This document shows positions 62,879-64,000 of a stretch of DNA of 64,000 nt, in pieces. The stretch is taken from positions 930,001-994,000 of the forward strand of contig CP080408.1 in NCBI GenBank assembly GCA_019448215.1, in the 5' to 3' direction. The number at the start of each line of letters is the position of its first letter. The first letter of the stretch is position 1. This DNA comes from Thalassovita mediterranea. GTDB lineage: Bacteria > Pseudomonadota > Alphaproteobacteria > Caulobacterales > Hyphomonadaceae. Under the pieces are notes generated by a model. The model saw nothing but the letters and a program-made list of their open reading frames with translations. It did no database searches and was not told where the DNA came from. A program made the position numbers and the translations under genes.

Positions 62879-63703
62879 ATGACGGCTATTCCTTTCTATC
62901 AGATCGACGCATTCGCCAGCCGGCCATTTGAAGGCAATCAGGCCTGCGTGATGCCGCTGGACGACTTTCTGCCAGACGAGACGCTGCAGGCCATCGCGGC
63001 AGAGAATAATGTGGCCGAGACGGCCTTCATCGTCGCCAAGAAGCCCGGACAATACGCCCTGCGCTGGTTCACGCCTGCCGTGGAAGTCCCGCTTTGTGGC
63101 CATGCGACGCTGGCATCGGCGCATGCGATCTATACGCATCTCGGCTTCGACGGCGAGGAGATCGACTTTGAAACCGTCCAGTCCGGCGTCCTGAAAGTCC
63201 GCCGCTTGGCAGACGAGACCTATGAGATGGATTTCCCGGCGCCAAAGGTCGAGAAGATCACCGTCACTGAAGACGTTGCGGCGGCGCTTGGTGCGTGGCC
63301 CCTGGAAGCCTGGGGCGGCCCGTTCTATGCAGCCGTATTCGGCACGCCCGAAGATATCGAAGAGCTCAAACCCGATATCAGCCTGCTAAAGACGCTCGGC
63401 GTCAGCGGCATTGGCGGAAACTGGGAAAGGGGCAATTTCGGATGTGTCGCACCCGGCGGCGCTAACGGTGCTGACCTCACCAGCCGTTTCTTCGCACCGG
63501 GCAGCGGCATTGATGAAGACCCCGCCACCGGCAGCTGGCACTGCATGGTCGCCGCTATCATGGGGCCGCGCCTCAAGCGCCCGCTCGATTGCTACCAGGC
63601 CTATCCGGGACGCGGCGCGAAGATCGGGATTGAGCTTGTCGGCGACCGGGTAAAGCTGCGCGGTGATGCCGTGACCGTCATAGAGGGCAAGTTCACGCTC
63701 TGA
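62879..63703 (+). CDS. PhzF family epimerase/isomerase-like protein
   Basis: A 274-residue two-domain diaminopimelate-epimerase-like protein. 'IDAFASRPFEGNQACVM' is the family start and the catalytic Glu is in 'ENNVAETAFIV'. 'FFAPGSGIDEDPATGSWHCM' is the conserved C-terminal segment. PhzF acts in phenazine synthesis, but no phenazine genes are nearby, so it is probably a generic isomerase. Confidence 0.9.
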   Translation: MTAIPFYQIDAFASRPFEGNQACVMPLDDFLPDETLQAIAAENNVAETAFIVAKKPGQYALRWFTPAVEVPLCGHATLASAHAIYTHLGFDGEEIDFETVQSGVLKVRRLADETYEMDFPAPKVEKITVTEDVAAALGAWPLEAWGGPFYAAVFGTPEDIEELKPDISLLKTLGVSGIGGNWERGNFGCVAPGGANGADLTSRFFAPGSGIDEDPATGSWHCMVAAIMGPRLKRPLDCYQAYPGRGAKIGIELVGDRVKLRGDAVTVIEGKFTL

Positions 63704-63733
63704 ACGAGCCGAGGCATCAGGCGTTAGGCCTTA

Positions 63734-64000
63734 ATGGATAAGAGCAACCGCTATATTCACCTCTATTCAATAGTAGCGTGTCTGATCGCCGTCACGATTG
63801 ATCTGTCGCTCGCTATTTTCATGGATCGTCAGAGCCTGCTGACATCAACGATCAGTGATCTCGCCGCGGGTGACTTTGACTTGGCGCAGGATATCGGACT
63901 CACGCTGGTGGCGCTGGCCATTGCCCTGACCGCTCTCGTGATCTGGAAAGATACGGACAGCGATCGGCGCCTCAAAACCGCAGCCATTCTGTTGGCTTTC
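63734..64000 (+). CDS. Membrane protein, truncated by the window end (DUF998-like)
   Basis: The first 89 codons of a reading frame that runs off the window. It has a hydrophobic segment (about 8-30), a loop 'STISDLAAGDFDLAQDIGL', another segment (about 55-75) and a charged turn. The 'ISDLxAG' loop resembles DUF998 membrane proteins. The ATG is 31 bases after the PhzF stop; no strong ribosome site is seen. Confidence 0.6.
   Translation, partial: MDKSNRYIHLYSIVACLIAVTIDLSLAIFMDRQSLLTSTISDLAAGDFDLAQDIGLTLVALAIALTALVIWKDTDSDRRLKTAAILLAF

Overview
The window is chromosomal DNA from a GC-rich alphaproteobacterium, most likely of the Hyphomonadaceae (Hyphomonas/Henriciella type). That placement is inferred from gene content: a RegB/RegA redox pair next to a SCO gene, COQ9, DUF2244 and DUF2794 proteins, ExoD, an ECF sigma factor with a ChrR-type anti-sigma, intracellular PHA depolymerase, a CYP153-like P450 and many small lipoproteins. 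No rRNA, tRNA, CRISPR array, insertion sequence or prophage is visible. It reads as ordinary core chromosome with a few accessory blocks.

Layout. 1-9.2 kb: copper chaperone, PHA depolymerase, SCO protein divergent from regB-regA, endonuclease III, DUF2244 protein, CYP153-like P450 beside an SDR that has lost its catalytic Tyr/Lys, YdcH-like protein and a diguanylate cyclase. 9.3-20 kb: purEK, a membrane-tethered XRE regulator, DUF481 porin-like protein, COQ9, rpsU, an ABC exporter, a DksA-like protein, GFA protein, a Gdx/SugE exporter behind a possible guanidine-II riboswitch, and accA. 20-31 kb: a string of secreted proteins and lipoproteins including two tandem paralogous pairs, a malyl-CoA-lyase-like enzyme, polysaccharide deacetylase, YceI, a 2OG-Fe(II) oxygenase-like protein, xerD, an AGCS symporter and a glycosyltransferase. 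31-45 kb: hrpB, folE, a GT87 enzyme, cysS, a histidine phosphatase, exoD, a NifU-like scaffold, yidD, and thrS run together with an O-antigen-ligase-like protein and a glycosyltransferase. 45-50 kb: a compact four-gene operon (ATPase, ABC-2 permease, GldG-like protein, DUF4340 protein). 50-64 kb: DUF2794 protein, ECF sigma/ChrR, an IalB-like protein, Baeyer-Villiger-type monooxygenase, rlmN, an orphan TAXI receptor, ftsH, thiD, an M23 peptidase, phytanoyl-CoA dioxygenase, a PhzF protein and a truncated membrane protein.

How genes fit together. regBA and the SCO/PCuAC proteins belong to redox sensing and cytochrome oxidase copper delivery. purE-purK is a two-gene purine operon. The P450, monooxygenase and dioxygenase genes point to oxidation of hydrocarbons or lipids. 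The deacetylase, ExoD, the O-antigen ligase and four glycosyltransferases point to envelope polysaccharide work.

The observations most worth a second look are the Gld-like ABC operon in a lineage not known for gliding, a ChrR that lacks all zinc ligands of the anti-sigma domain, the possible guanidine-II leader, the inactive-looking SDR next to the P450, the missing ATG of rpsU, a G-quadruplex motif in the only intergenic gap over 300 bases, and a terminator whose U-tract holds the next gene's start codon.
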